Shown here: one piece after another, positions 35,521-47,841 of the stretch
Numbering within the stretch: the first letter of the stretch is position 1
Layout: every line of letters begins with the position of its first letter
Assembly (NCBI GenBank): GCA_013180625.2
Contig: SNVD02007070.1
Location: 62,001-126,000, forward strand
Length of the DNA: 64,000 bases
Source of the DNA: Boswellia sacra
Taxonomy: Eukaryota; Streptophyta; Magnoliopsida; Sapindales; Burseraceae
Direction: 5' to 3'
Notes under the pieces: generated by a model
What the model was told of the DNA's origin: nothing
Seen by the model: the letters and a program-made list of their open reading frames with translations, nothing else
The model's database searches: none
Made by a program: the position numbers and the translations under genes

Positions 35521-36539
35521 CCTTCATCAAAGATGATGATGAATCGCAATAGTTAGGAACTCAATCATATATTTGATAGTTTGATAATTTTACAGAGTTA
35601 TATTGTGCTTCTTTTTAGATATCTTATCCCAAATTAATGAAATAAGAGGTAAAACAGCCATTATAAGCTGATCAGCCCTCCAAATTAATTAGAAATAACT
35701 TATTCAGTTAATTTAGGTGTGTTTAATGGATTTATAGAAATATTTGGATGAATGCTGACCAAAAAAGTAATAGATGGCTTGCACTTGAGAAATTTGAAAT
35801 ATGAAGGATATTTATGATTTTTTGCTTTTTTAAATATAATTTAAAAAATATGAAAATTTTTCAAAATGCATGAAAAAAAATGCATTATTAATTTGATTAA
35901 AAGTTTATTCAATTTTTTTATACAATTTAAAGGGATTTTTTTATGACAACAAAATAATATAATAAAAATTGGGATAATTTCCATAATTTTGAAAGCAAAA
36001 TTTAATCTACGGTTAATGAAATTTTCGCGGTAAAAAATAATTTTAACCGCACCACGAACTCTATATTCCAAACCTCCCGACCCAGTTAATAGGGTACATT
36101 CCTCTAAAACAACAACTTTTTCATCTCCGAAACACTACGCTGCTATAGCATTGTACCTAAATCAGGCGGGTTCACACGTCAAAGCGACAGGGAATTTTAG
36201 TCACAAAAGTACAACTCTATCCAACAGAACCAATGAAATCAATAACATGCGATTGGCGTCGTCCCCGGTAAAATGAATTGGCAATTACGCAATCGGCCAT
36301 CAAATTGCCGTTGTGAGCAGACAATCTGTCTGCGTCCCCAAACAACCCCTTAAAATCAAATCATTTTTAATTTTCTTTCCCGTTATTTAAATTAAACAAC
36401 AAGAAGAGCAAAACTACAATTAATTCTTTTTTTGATAGAAAAAATATATATTTTTTTAATTTTTTCTTTTCAGATTATAGAGAAGAAGCGTTTGGTCGAT
36501 ATTTTCAGAGATTGATTCATCGCTCGGTGTTCAACTATC
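35521..36539. other. GOS11 upstream region
   Basis: No gene. The AT-rich part gives way at about 36100-36350 to more complex sequence, probably the promoter and leader. No clear TATA box is identified. Confidence 0.45.
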
Positions 36540-39500
36540 ATGGAGGTGCACAGCTCATGGGATGCGTTACGCAAACAGGTTTCAGTTTTGTTTTACTTTA
36601 TTTTATGTTTTATTGTTGTTGTTTAGGTTTTGTGTGGAGTTCTGTTTGGTTGAGAGGAAAACGTAGGAATTGAATTGGAAGTGTGGGATTGTTTGTGATG
36701 TGAGGCATAGAGTTGAGAATTGTGTTTGATATTTAATTGATTTGTTGTGTGGGATTACAGGTTACGATTAGATCTTCGTTTGATGGATTTGAAATGTTTT
36801 GAATAGTGTAATGACTGAAATTGACTTGATAAAGTTGTGTTATTGGTTGGAAGTGAATTCATTACGAGGTTTTTAGGAGGATTGTGAATGAGAATTGTGT
36901 CGATCTGATGTTTTTGGTGAGATTGATTTGATTGTTGATTGTGAATTGCATTGATAGCTCAAATGTGAGTTGACCTTAAATTATGCTTAATAGTCGTGGA
37001 GGTTACTTGCCTTACGGTTCTGTTTAGATTCTGGAGAGGAAAAGGAAAGGGAGGAAAATGGAGCAGATGGTTAACTTACAAATTCCATTTTTTGTTTCCA
37101 GTTTGTTGTTTATGAGATCCAAAGCAAAGGGTAAAAGGTCAGAATTTTTGTTTGTGTTAAGTGGAATGAATCTAGTTGATTTGCATTTTGATGTGCAGCT
37201 CTTCTTTTGTTTGAAAATTACTTTGTTGACAGATTCCTACTTGTAATTTTGTTAGTGCTTTATTTATTTTTACTATTTTTTACTTTTTTGTTTAAATTTG
37301 AAGGGTTCTTGTTCTTTTATGTCATTTTTTTTAATGATTTTCCATTGGAGCTTCAAATGATACATGTGGATGGAATTTACAAAAATCTAGTTTCTATCAG
37401 TCACAAATGGTTCGTAGTTTTCTGAGCGTGAGATTTGGTGTAGACTTATAGGTTGATCACTTTAGAAACGGAATGCTTTACCACTGAAATTTGCTTGTAT
37501 AATTACAAATGTGTGAACTACTTTGTTCTTAAATTTAAAACATACTTGCAAGGATTTTGTTAATTTTTATACTTGACATGCAATTTATCAGGAAAATAAC
37601 CTTTTTGAGCAAGTGATGTCAATATTTCACAGAACATTTTTGAGACTTTACTGGCTGGTTGCATGAAAATGGTTAAATTTTAGTTTCTGCTCTTGCTACC
37701 TCAAGAAGATCTCTTATTCTTGGATGATGAAAAGGAGTATAACTTCATTGTGCTGATGGAACTCATGCATTATCGAAGCTCTGTGTTTTTAGGTGACAAG
37801 TAATTTTAAATGTTTACCCGTCTGCCCAGATGGGATATGATGCACTTATTTCTGGTTAGCTTCCTGAGCACAATGCGACACTGTTGTTGATAAAAAATGG
37901 ATGGCATTTTGTGTTCTTTGAAACTGTTTAGGATTTTAAGTTGTTTTTGTCGTATTGGTGCTTCTAAGGGAAATGTAATGTGGATCTTAAGTGGGAAAAT
38001 GTAGTAATAGATTATTGGAGATCTCTTTACCTCTTATAATTGTAAAAACTAAGAAGAAGAAAAAACCTACTGTAAAATACTTTCTTTGAATCTCTTTTCA
38101 AGAGAATTGAATGTAAAAAGTTGGTGTGACATCAGTGGATGATAGAAACTTTTAGATTTCCATTTAATGTATATTTGCCAATTTGGGTTTCCTAGAAAAG
38201 GGAAACATTTTGACAGGCAGTTTGTAATTTAGGGCCTATTTGTTTTGGCTTCTTCAAATAGAATTTATTGAAGTAAATCTTTTTCGAGTAAAGCTTCTAA
38301 AAGTAGAGTTTTTATTAAAAAGTATTTATTGTTTAATGAGATAAATATAGAAGCACTTATTATAATTAAATTATCAAAATAGAGTTTTCTTTTAAGGAAA
38401 AAATAAAGTAAAATATTTTAAATTAAATGAAGGTTATCTTTGACATTTTAAAACTTTAAAAACGCTCAAAAAGACCTTTTCCTAAAAGCTTCAATTTTGG
38501 ACTTCTTTCAAGAATGCATAAAACAACTTTTTTAATTTTCTGTAAGCTCTTTTTAGATGGCAATCAAATAAAACAAAATAAAGTTAAAAGAGCTTTTAAC
38601 AGTAAAAACTTTTTTAGCTAGTAGAAAAGCCCAAACAAATGCACTCTTAATCCTGTTCTCATGGCTAAAATTGTTGAGCACCAAACTCCTTGTTTGCTTC
38701 TCTGTTAAAGGATCAAACTCGTTTTGATTGTTTCACTTAGAGTTGTTTGTTAAGTGTTACAGCCAAGGGCAATATCTGATAGTACAAGAACATCATGCTT
38801 TTTGCATTTCCAGCAATAGAAATTAGAGACAAATATTGACTTTAATTAGGTAAAATGACATTATCATGAAGCTAATCATGAACTTTGTTCTCCTTATTTA
38901 CTGCTTGGGATGATTAGAGAATGACCGAACATTAGTTATCCAACTCCTTGGAATAATGACATTTCATTGAACCAGTGCACTTGATTAATCTTTATCTTGG
39001 TCTCCAAACTTTAAGCTCAATTCTTTTTTGAGGAAGTCAATCCAAGGTAAAGAATTAAGATGATGAGAAGTAGCAACCATGCATTCGTACAGCCCCCAAA
39101 ACTTGATTTAGAGTGTGGTTCTTGAATGGTTATTGTTGGAGTAGACATGTTTCATGTATATTATATTTCCTTGCTGGCTCATTTTGAAATATATACACCC
39201 TTGCATGTGGATCGTCCTTCAAGAACTCCATTTTGTAGTCCATAAATGGCAATTTATGTATCATCTAATTGCTGCCTAATTAAGTTTGTGATAATTTTCT
39301 GAAATTTGGATTGTCCTAACTTGTGGATGGCATGAACATTCAAACATAGACAGTGGTTATATCATTAGAACTTGGACCAGTTGAAATAGTAATGTGGTGG
39401 TAGTTTTCTTTTGGGAACAAAATGACACAAATCTTGTGGAGTGGGTGTATGATGAGAACATCTCTTTATTGTTCATCTCATCTTGTGTATTTATACCTTG

Positions 39501-42500
39501 TAATCTATGCCACAAAGAAATATTGTTTCTTTATGCAAATAATTGATTAATCTATAATTGCAGGCAAGAAAACTGGAGGCACAGTTGGATGAGCAGATGA
39601 ATTCATATCGTAAGCTTGTTTCAACTAAAGTTTCTACAAAAGTTGATGCTGCAGAGAGTGATCTTGAATCTGGGATAGATCGATTGCTAAAACAGCTACA
39701 ACAAGTTAATATACAAATGCAGGATTGGGTTTCATCAGGAGGATCCGAAATGGTTTCTCATACCTTGACTCGTCATCAGGAGATACTCCAAGATCTTACT
39801 CAGGTATTACGGCTTCTTAATTGACGTTTAGCAAGTGTAGCTGAAATTGACTGATATTCTATTATCTGGATTATTGTTAATTTTGATCCTTGAGCTCTTG
39901 TTTAAAGTTTATCAAAATATTTATAGTTGCTTGAGTTTGATGTTTAAATGCTTTCAGCTGTATACTATTTTTTCTTTACATATATTAATAAACATAAAAT
40001 TCGTTATGTGGGTTTTGTGGTTTAAGTGGAAGACTTGTGACTGATGATCTTTTCCTCAATTAATGTTCCTCCTTGTGACTTAAAGGGAACATGTTAAATT
40101 TTTGTAGCCTCTTTCCCATGGGACACCAACAATAACTGAGAAAAAGATGATTAAATGCCCCTAGAACTGAGAACTTTATATATATTTTAATGGTAGCCTT
40201 ACTGTGGCTAACAAACTGATTCTTTTCGAAATAATAGAAATTGTGTTTTGATGTTTTTCGTGAATTTCGCTTTGCATCTCTCTGTCACGCACACGCACGC
40301 ACACAGACTTACACATTTGTTTCCAGAGGTTCTGAACATTGTTGCACAATCTGCCTGTTACCATTCACTAAAAGGGAGCCACCAGATTTTTTATTGACTT
40401 AATTGTTGGACTTAGTCCCCTCTTCATTTCTAAAGATGGGATTTGAACTGTTTAGTACGGAGCTGTGGAATATTGATGAAATGTTCACCCCTTTTTTGTC
40501 CTCATTTGAACTCCTATGTATAGAGAGTTTGACACTTACGGCCTTTTGGAGCAGCATGCAGAACACTGTATTTTTTGGGTTTTGGTTAGTCAATATTTCT
40601 TTTTTTTTCGCTACAAATGATTAGATTCTATCAATGGGCACCAACTTTTTGTTAGACATGATTGAAGTGCAGGAGTTTTATCGTCTCCGCTCCAGCCTTA
40701 AAGCTAAGCAAGAGCATGCTTCACTTCTTGAGGATTTCAGGGAGTTTGATCGAACTAGATTAGACTTGGAAGAAGGTGGTGGTTCTGCAGAGCAAGCTCT
40801 CCTTAAAGAGCATGCATCCATAAGCCGAAGCACTGGACAGGTATGTAATAGAACAAATAATACTTCTTTTTTGGTATTTTAAGTGCTAATATTTTTTCTG
40901 TTTCCCTTTTAAAATAAATGTTTTAGATTCTTCTGACATCGGGAATATTTTTATTATAAGAAACTATAAACTTTGTGTTGATAATTGTAGAAGCTCTAGG
41001 AGATAATTTAGGAAGAGGACACAGCTCTATAGAAATTACAGTAAGTAATCAACCATCCCCTGAACAAAGAAACCAACAAACCTTCGGTAAGAATGAGGAA
41101 CTGATAGGACTCCTCCTTATTCACAGAATGCAAATCATCCACCAACACACCAGGAACAGAAATATATAGAACAAACAGAAATTCAACGAGGAAACAACAG
41201 AAAATGAAATAAGAACAGAACAGAATTACTAAATGGATTCTGTATTTTTTATAGATTTGGATATGTTGCAGGCAATTCGAGAGGCCTGCAGCTCTCCCCA
41301 AAACAGAACAAGTCTCACCCAAAAATTAACCGAGTCCCCTACTGCCTCTTCCCTCCTCTTTTTATCCAGCCTGTCAACTACCTCCTTTTTCCTAAAATAG
41401 TGGTAACTAACTTTTAAACCTTCACCCGAATAAAAGTAACACAAAAAGCAATCAAAAAGTAAATCATGCCCTCCTTACTCATATCCTAATAACACCCCTG
41501 CCCCTCCTTATTTCCTATTACGCCTAGAATATGTGAACTTGATAAGTGGCCTATCAATAACCCCCGGCCCAAGCCAGCACCTTGTCCTCAAGGTGGAAGT
41601 CAGGAAACTGATTATTAATCAGATCGAACTGCTCCCAAGTAGCTTCAAAGGCTGGTAAGTCCTTCCATTGAACCAGCACCTCTGTTAGAAGTCCGGAAGG
41701 GCCATGTTTCTGTTGGACATTAAGGATTTGGGCAGGTTCAACGTGCAATTCCATAGAAGAGTCAAGCTGGGGAGGAGTGACAGGGGAAACATTGTCTGTG
41801 GAGCTGACTGCTGGTTTAAGTTGGGACACATGGAATATCGGGTGGATAAGGGAGCTGTCTGGTAAGTGAAGGCGGTAAGCCACCTGTCCAACCTTAGCTT
41901 CCACTGGAAAGGGGCCATAGTAACGGGGGCTGAGTTTTTCATTTCGGCGTTGAGCTAAAGAACGCTGCTTTTATGGCTGTAATTTGAGATAAACCAAATC
42001 ACCCACTCGGAATTGAAGCTCCCTCCTTTTCCCATCTGCCATATTTTTCATTCTTGCTTGTGCTGTACTCAAATTCTGTTTCAACTCTTCCAGCATCGCA
42101 TCCCTTTCTTCCAGGAGAAGTTCCACAGCTGAGACAGTGGTGGAATCATGTCCAAATCGAACTTGTGGAGGGGGGTCACGGCCATACAGAATTTTGAAGG
42201 GTGTGGACTTGGCAGAGGAATGAAAGGATGTGTTATATCAATATTCCGCCCATGGGAGCCATTTGATCCACTGCCTTGGCTTGTTTGATACAAAACAGCG
42301 AAGATAAGTTTCCAAGCAGCGGTTTACCACTTCGGATTGTCCATCCGATTGGGGATGGTAAGCAGTGCTTCTTTTGAGAGTGGTGCCCTGAAGTTTGAGC
42401 AATTCAGTCCAAAACAGACTAAGGAAAATCCGATCTCGATCAGTGACAATAGACCGAGGAATTCCATGCAAACGCACCACTTCTTTGAGGAAGACTGCAG

Positions 42501-45500
42501 CCACAGTTGGGGCGTTAAAGGGATGTCGGAGAGCTATAAAATGAGCATATTTACTCAGCCGATCAACCACCACCAATATTGTGTCAAATCCTTCCGATTT
42601 CGGTAATCCCTCGATGAAGTCCATAGTGAGGTCCTCCCAAACTTGTGTAGGAAGAGGTAAAGGTTGTAAAAGGCCTGCCGGAGACATAGCCAAGCACTTG
42701 TTCTGCTGGCATACTGGACACGCCTCCACATATCGTTTGATAGTCTTCTTCATTCCCACCCAATAGAACTCCTGAGTAATCCGTTGGGTGGTCTTAAGCA
42801 AGCCTGAATGACCGCCTATGGAACTATTGTGGAACTCTTTGAGCAGTTTGGGAATTAGGGAGGAGTGTTGGCTCAATACCATCCGGCCCTTGTACAACAA
42901 TGTGCCATTGACTACTGTAAAACCCTCCTTAACCGAGTTGCCAGCTGCAAAATCGGCTTTAATCTTGCTCAACTCAGCATCATCATTCACTGCCTGCTGA
43001 ATTTCTTGCAAATCAAAAGAAGGAGATATGGCTATAGCCCCAAATTCAGGGTGGCGGGAAAGAGCATCCGCAGCCTTGTTCTCCAACCCCGGCTTGTATT
43101 GGATCTCGAAATCAAACCCCAATAATTTGGTTACCCACTTCTGATGATCGGTACTGATGAGGCGCTGCTCCAACAGGTGTTTTAAACTTTTTTGGTCAGT
43201 CTAAACTATGAACTTGCGTCCCAAGAGATAAGGGCGCCATTTTTGAATGGCCAAGACTACCGCCATCAATTCTCGCTCATAGATAGATTTTAGGCGCTGA
43301 CTAGGAGGGAGTATGTGACTGAAATAGGCTATGGGTCGCTGTCCTTGCATTAAAACAGCTCCTAGCCCCACGCCTGAGGCGTCAGTATTGATGAGGAATG
43401 GCATAGAAAAATCAGGGAGGGCCAACACTGGAACTTCTGTTATAGCATGCTTCAAGCGATTGAAGGCCTCCTCAGCTGCTGCATTCCAACCGAATTTATC
43501 GTTCTTTAACTGGTTGGTGAGAGGTTGAGCTATGTTACCATAATTCCTGACGAATTTTCGGTAATAACCGGTCAGGCCAAGGAAACCTCTTAGTTCTTTC
43601 AAATTTTGGGGTCTTGGCCATTGTAGCATAACCTGGATCTTTGATTGATCCACCGAAACCCCTTCTTGAGAAATGACATGGCCCAAATAATCCAATTCAG
43701 TCCGAGCAAATAAACATTTCTTCCTATTAGCATACAATTGATGTGCTGCCAGAGTCTGGAATACCATTTCCAGGTGCTTCATATGGTCTGCCAAGCTCAC
43801 ACTATAGACCAGAATATCATCAAAGAAGACAAGGATGAACTTTCGCAGGAAGGGGCGAAAAATTTCATTCATTAGAGATTGGAATGTAGATGGAGCGTTT
43901 GTGAGACCAAAGGGCATTACCAGAAATTCGTAATGGCCGTCATGGGTACGGAAGGCGGTCTTGTGAATATCCTCTGCCTTAATTCTGATCTGATGATAGC
44001 CGGATTTAAGGTCCAATTTAGAGAATATAGCAGCCCCGTGGAGTTCATCCAACAATTCGTCGATTACTGGAATTGGAAACCTGTCTGGCACTGTCACTTG
44101 GTTGAGAGCTCGGTAGTCCACACAAAACCGCCAGCTTCCATCTTTCTTTTTAACTAACAGAACCGGACTGGAAAACGGGCTACTGCTGGGGCGGATGATT
44201 CCAGCTGCAAGCATTTCTTGAACTAAATGTTCAATTTCAGTCTTCTGGATATGAGGATAACGGTATGGGCGAACGGAAACTGGCTGACTTCCTTCTTTGA
44301 GAATAATGGCATGATCTCTGCTTCGTTCGGGTGGCAATCCGACAGGTAAGTGAAAGATGGAATCATAAGTCTCTAGCAGTTGTTCTATTTCTGCTGGAAT
44401 TTCGGAATTATCTGGGATCTTAGCAACCGACAGTGAGCTTAGTTCTAGCAAGATTCCCTGTCCCCCTCCTTTAATAGCCTTGAACAAATTCTTCAATTTC
44501 ACCTGAGCCCTGCACAAGCTAGGATCCCCTTGCAGAGATACTTTACGGCCATCCACTAGAAATTCCAAAGTCAATGCTTTGCAATCAAACCGGATTACAC
44601 CTAATTTTTCCAGCCACAGCATACCCAGCACCAGATCCGACCCACCCAGGTCAAGGGGAAGATAGTCTTCCACAATCTCCAGCCCTTGCATAGACAGAGC
44701 AACGCCCTTACAAACTCCTTCTCCTTTGATCGGCCTCCCAGTGCCCAAGAGAACCCCGTATCCTTCTGTCTTGTCCAGAGGTAAGTTTAATTTTTGCACC
44801 AGTTGCCGTGAAATAAAGTTATGTGTCGCCCCTGGGTCGATCAGAACTACGACCTCTTCGGTTCCCACTGTTCCGATCAGCTTAATGGTTTTGGGAGATG
44901 TGAGGCCCACCACCGAATTCATCGACAGCTTTACCACCTCCGGGTTGTCTAGCAATTGATCGTCCCTAGCCTCGGGTTGACCTCCCTCGGAATCCCGTTC
45001 CTCTTTCGCTTCTTGAACCACCATAACTTGCAACTCCCGGTAACGGCATCAGTGTCCCGGCGAGAACTTCTCGTCACACCGGTAACATAACCCTTTATCC
45101 CTCTTAGACTGCAGCTCGGCGTCGGACAAACGCCGGAACTGTCCCTCGCTTCTTCCCGCAATCGGCTTATCGGAACTTGTCGTGGAACGATTATGAATTG
45201 TTGAAGGGCTTTTGTTCGGGGCCGAAACTGGTTGGGCCATAGCCCTGCGCTCACCAAAAGGCCCACTCGCCTTATAACTCTTCAGGGCCGAATTTTTGTT
45301 CTCAATGCGTTGGGCCAGATCCATTATCCTTCCTAAGCCGATGGGCCGAAAAGCCCGTAACTCCGCCCGCAGATCCGGCTTCAACCCGTTTATGAACTGT
45401 CCCTCCAATATGTGATTGGGGAGGTCGGCCATCGTCGACGAAATCCTTTCGAACTGTCGCCGGTACTCCCGCACCGTTCCTTCCTGTCGAAGAGCCAAGA

Positions 45501-47841
45501 ATTGTTCCGATAGGCTCTCCTTGTTATCCCGAAACCTCTCCAGCAGCAATTCCTTGAACTCTGTCCAAGAACGAAATGGCCGCCTGGACTCTTCCCACTG
45601 ATGCCAGGCAAAAGCTTCACCCTCCATGGAAACCGCCATTGCCATTAACTTCTCCGCTTCACCCATGTGATTCAACGAAAAAAAATGTTCCACACGGTAT
45701 ATCCATTCATCTGGATCACCCCCGTTGAACGTTGGCATCTCTACTTGCCTAGTTCTGATTTCACCTCTGCGATTCTCACCCAGCTTCCCGCCATGACTCC
45801 GAGATTGAGATTCTTCTCCGTCGACTTTAGATGGACTCCCTTGTGAGTCCCCCTCCATCGATTCTAGTTTCTGCAATATCGCTGCTATGTTCTGTTCCAG
45901 GTTTTGAACTCTAGCCAGTCCCTCTCTAACGGCCCCGATGTCTCCCTGGAACTTGTTGATTCTCTCCTCCAATTCATCTATTCTCCCCTCCCCTTTCTTA
46001 GCCATTGCAGGATTTCAACGGCTCTGATACCAATTTGATAGGACTCCTCCTTATTCACAGAATGCAAATCATCCACCAACACACCAGGAACAGAAATATA
46101 TAGAACAAACAGAAATTCAACGAGGAAACAACAGAAAAAGAAATAAGAACAGAACAGAATTACTAAATGGATTCTGTATTTTTTATAGATTTGGATATGT
46201 TGCAGGCAATTCGAGAGGCCTGCAGCTCTCCCCAAAACAGAACAAGTCTCACCCAAAAATTAACCGAGTCCCCTACTGCCTCTTCCCTCCTCTTTTTATC
46301 CAGCCTGTCAACTACCTCCTTTTTCCTAAAATAGTGGTAACTAACTTTTAAACCTTCACCCGAATAAAAGTAACACAAAAAGCAATCAAAAAGTAAATCA
46401 TGCCCTCCTTACTCATATCCTAATAACACCCCTGCCCCTCCTTATTTCCTATTACGCCTAGAATATGTGAACTTGATAAGTGGCCTATCAGGAACTAAAG
46501 AAAAATTTAATCTTACAACCTCTTTATTAGAAGAAAAAATAACAGCAGAATATTTTGTGGATCCCTTCATTCAGATGTCTTCACAGTTTCCACATGTTGC
46601 TATGTGTGCCACACTGTTTTAAGCAATAGTACGTTTTATTCAGCTGTCTTTATTTGGATGTAGACCCTTTACCCAGCTGTAAGTACCTTTTGTGAATGAT
46701 TACAATAAAGTGGATTTGGAGATATTTTGTCTATTGAAACGTAATATCTTGGATGAAAGGTAGCTGTTCATTATGAAAACATGGTATTTGTTTATAAAGT
46801 TTATATCTGATTTTTAGTGGGAGTTTTGTTTAAATGTAATTGGTTTTGATTTCTAATTACATGTAATGTTTATCACGCATTTTAAGCATAGAAAATGCAC
46901 GTAACCGTCCCACTTTACATGTTTCAAGCCTCCCTTTTTTCATACGATAATAAGAGGTCTAGGATCAGGTTGTCCATTCATAGGTTCACCTCTTCTGCCA
47001 TTGCCCATCTCCAAGGGCTGGTTTTTGCTTTCTCTTTGTTGCACTCGGTCATTTCCTCCTAAATGAGTTTGGATACTCGGTGGGAAAAAAGAGTAAAACG
47101 AGGCTTGCTGCTAATTTTCAACAACCGCTTTTAATTAAGGTTGCCCGCTCATACTCTGTATTGCAGATGGATTCTGTGATTTCACAAGCTCAAGCAACTC
47201 TTGGTGCACTAGTATTTCAACGGTCAACATTCGGGGGCATCAATTCAAAGCTCAGCAATGTTAGCAGCCGACTTCCTACGGTATGAACATACGTTAGTGT
47301 AATCCATGTTTCAAATATTTCTCCAATAGTAATTTACTACATTCTAGAGTTTGTTTAGCATACCCCTGAAATGGGATTTTATCTTTTTGCCATTTGGAGT
47401 TTATGATCTTCAGGGAAACAGCTAATATGCTTCAGAGTAGGATTTAATTACAAAGAAATGATGTCTTTGCAAGGAATTTATAGTAAATGGCTTTTTAGAA
47501 GTTAAAATGCATTGCGTGATGTTAAAGTAAGAAACTGCAAATGATTCAGTAAACGAAGTTGACATCATTTAAACAACGAGGAAAAACACGGGACTGATCT
47601 CATTGCCTATTGTACTAAGCTTCTCCAAGCACTCTATTTTTTCACCTATTTTGCCCTCTTCTTTGTTAGATCGAACTGTCTATATTCCTTGTATTGATCG
47701 ATTTACAACTTTGACAAAATATTGCAGGTAAACAACATTCTCTCTTCAATAAAGAGAAAAAAGTCAATGGATACTATCATACTTTCCCTTGTCGCATCCG
47801 TTTGCACATTTCTGATTTTTATCTACTGGTTGTCCAAATGA
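36540..47841 (+). CDS. GOS11: Golgi Qb-SNARE GOS11 (GOS28/GOSR1 family)
   Basis: Five exons: 36540-36578, 39564-39803, 40673-40840, 47167-47280, 47728-47841. The product has 224 residues and all junctions are in phase 0. It acts in vesicle fusion within the Golgi. The start MEVHSSWDALRKQ and the segment VSSGGSEMVSHTLTRHQEILQDLTQEF match Arabidopsis GOS11 (At1g15880) and not GOS12. The SNARE helix covers about 146-200, with Gln167 in FQRS as the likely zero-layer residue. The C-terminal anchor is at about 203-221, followed by a short luminal tail. Length equals that of the family. The gene spans 11.3 kb because intron 3 (40841-47166) contains a complete gypsy element in antisense and intron 1 contains a small MITE. 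The exons themselves are undamaged. Confidence 0.96.
38230..38649. mobile_element. MITE (hAT-like) in GOS11 intron 1
   Basis: About 420 bp, bounded by TAGGGCCTATTTGTTTTGGC and the inverted TAAGAGTGCATTTGTTTGGG. These imperfect ends contain the TTTGTTTGGGCTT motif common in plant hAT MITEs. The interior is AT-rich and rich in AAAGCTTTT-like stretches. I find no clean target duplication, so the borders are approximate. Confidence 0.6.
41102..41556 (-). repeat. 3' LTR of the gypsy element (element orientation)
   Basis: 455 bp, beginning TGATAGG and ending CCTATCA. Its first three bases in element orientation (TGA, 41556-41554) are the stop codon of the gag-pol frame. Confidence 0.96.
41554..46005 (-). 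pseudogene. Gypsy gag-pol, single frame with four internal stops
   Basis: One frame runs from ATG 46005 to TGA 41556-41554 (1484 codons including the final stop) without any frameshift. It is interrupted by TGA 45051-45049 inside the gag zinc knuckle (CYRCDEKFSPGH then stop then C), TAG 43203-43201 in the RNase H region, TGA 42240-42238 in integrase and TAA 41973-41971 before the GPF module. Gag covers about 46005-45050, protease IDPGATHNFIS about 44860-44825, reverse transcriptase with FFDDILVYS about 43830-43805, RNase H TDASGVGLGAVL about 43395, integrase zinc site HHCC about 42850-42700, core MDFIEGLP and TDRDRIFL, and chromodomain-like tail about 41690-41600. At the TGA sites other elements have Arg or Trp, and at the TAG a Gln is common; these are C-to-T type changes. 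Confidence 0.94.
46020..46033 (-). other. Primer-binding site of the gypsy element (tRNA-iMet)
   Basis: On the minus strand TTGGTATCAGAGCC follows the 5' LTR after two bases. Confidence 0.9.
46036..46490 (-). repeat. 5' LTR of the gypsy element (element orientation)
   Basis: Identical to 41102-41556 except one A/T difference (GAAAAAG here, GAAAATG there, near 46138). A TATAAAAAA motif on the minus strand at about 46187-46179 is a candidate promoter. Confidence 0.96.

Larger units (their letters stand above)
41102..46490 (-). mobile_element. Complete Ty3/gypsy chromovirus-type LTR retrotransposon, antisense in GOS11 intron 3
   Basis: The two 455-bp LTRs (3' LTR 41102-41556, 5' LTR 46036-46490 in element orientation) differ at a single position. 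The 5-bp target duplication GGAAC is perfect (41097-41101 and 46491-46495). LTRs have 7-bp inverted ends TGATAGG/CCTATCA. Total length is 5389 bp. Order is gag, protease, reverse transcriptase, RNase H, integrase, chromodomain-like tail, which is gypsy order. The compact size and chromodomain-like end (VLVQWKDLPAFEATWE) suggest the Reina group of chromoviruses; that is inference. Removing it would leave an ordinary intron of about 0.93 kb. Confidence 0.97.
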
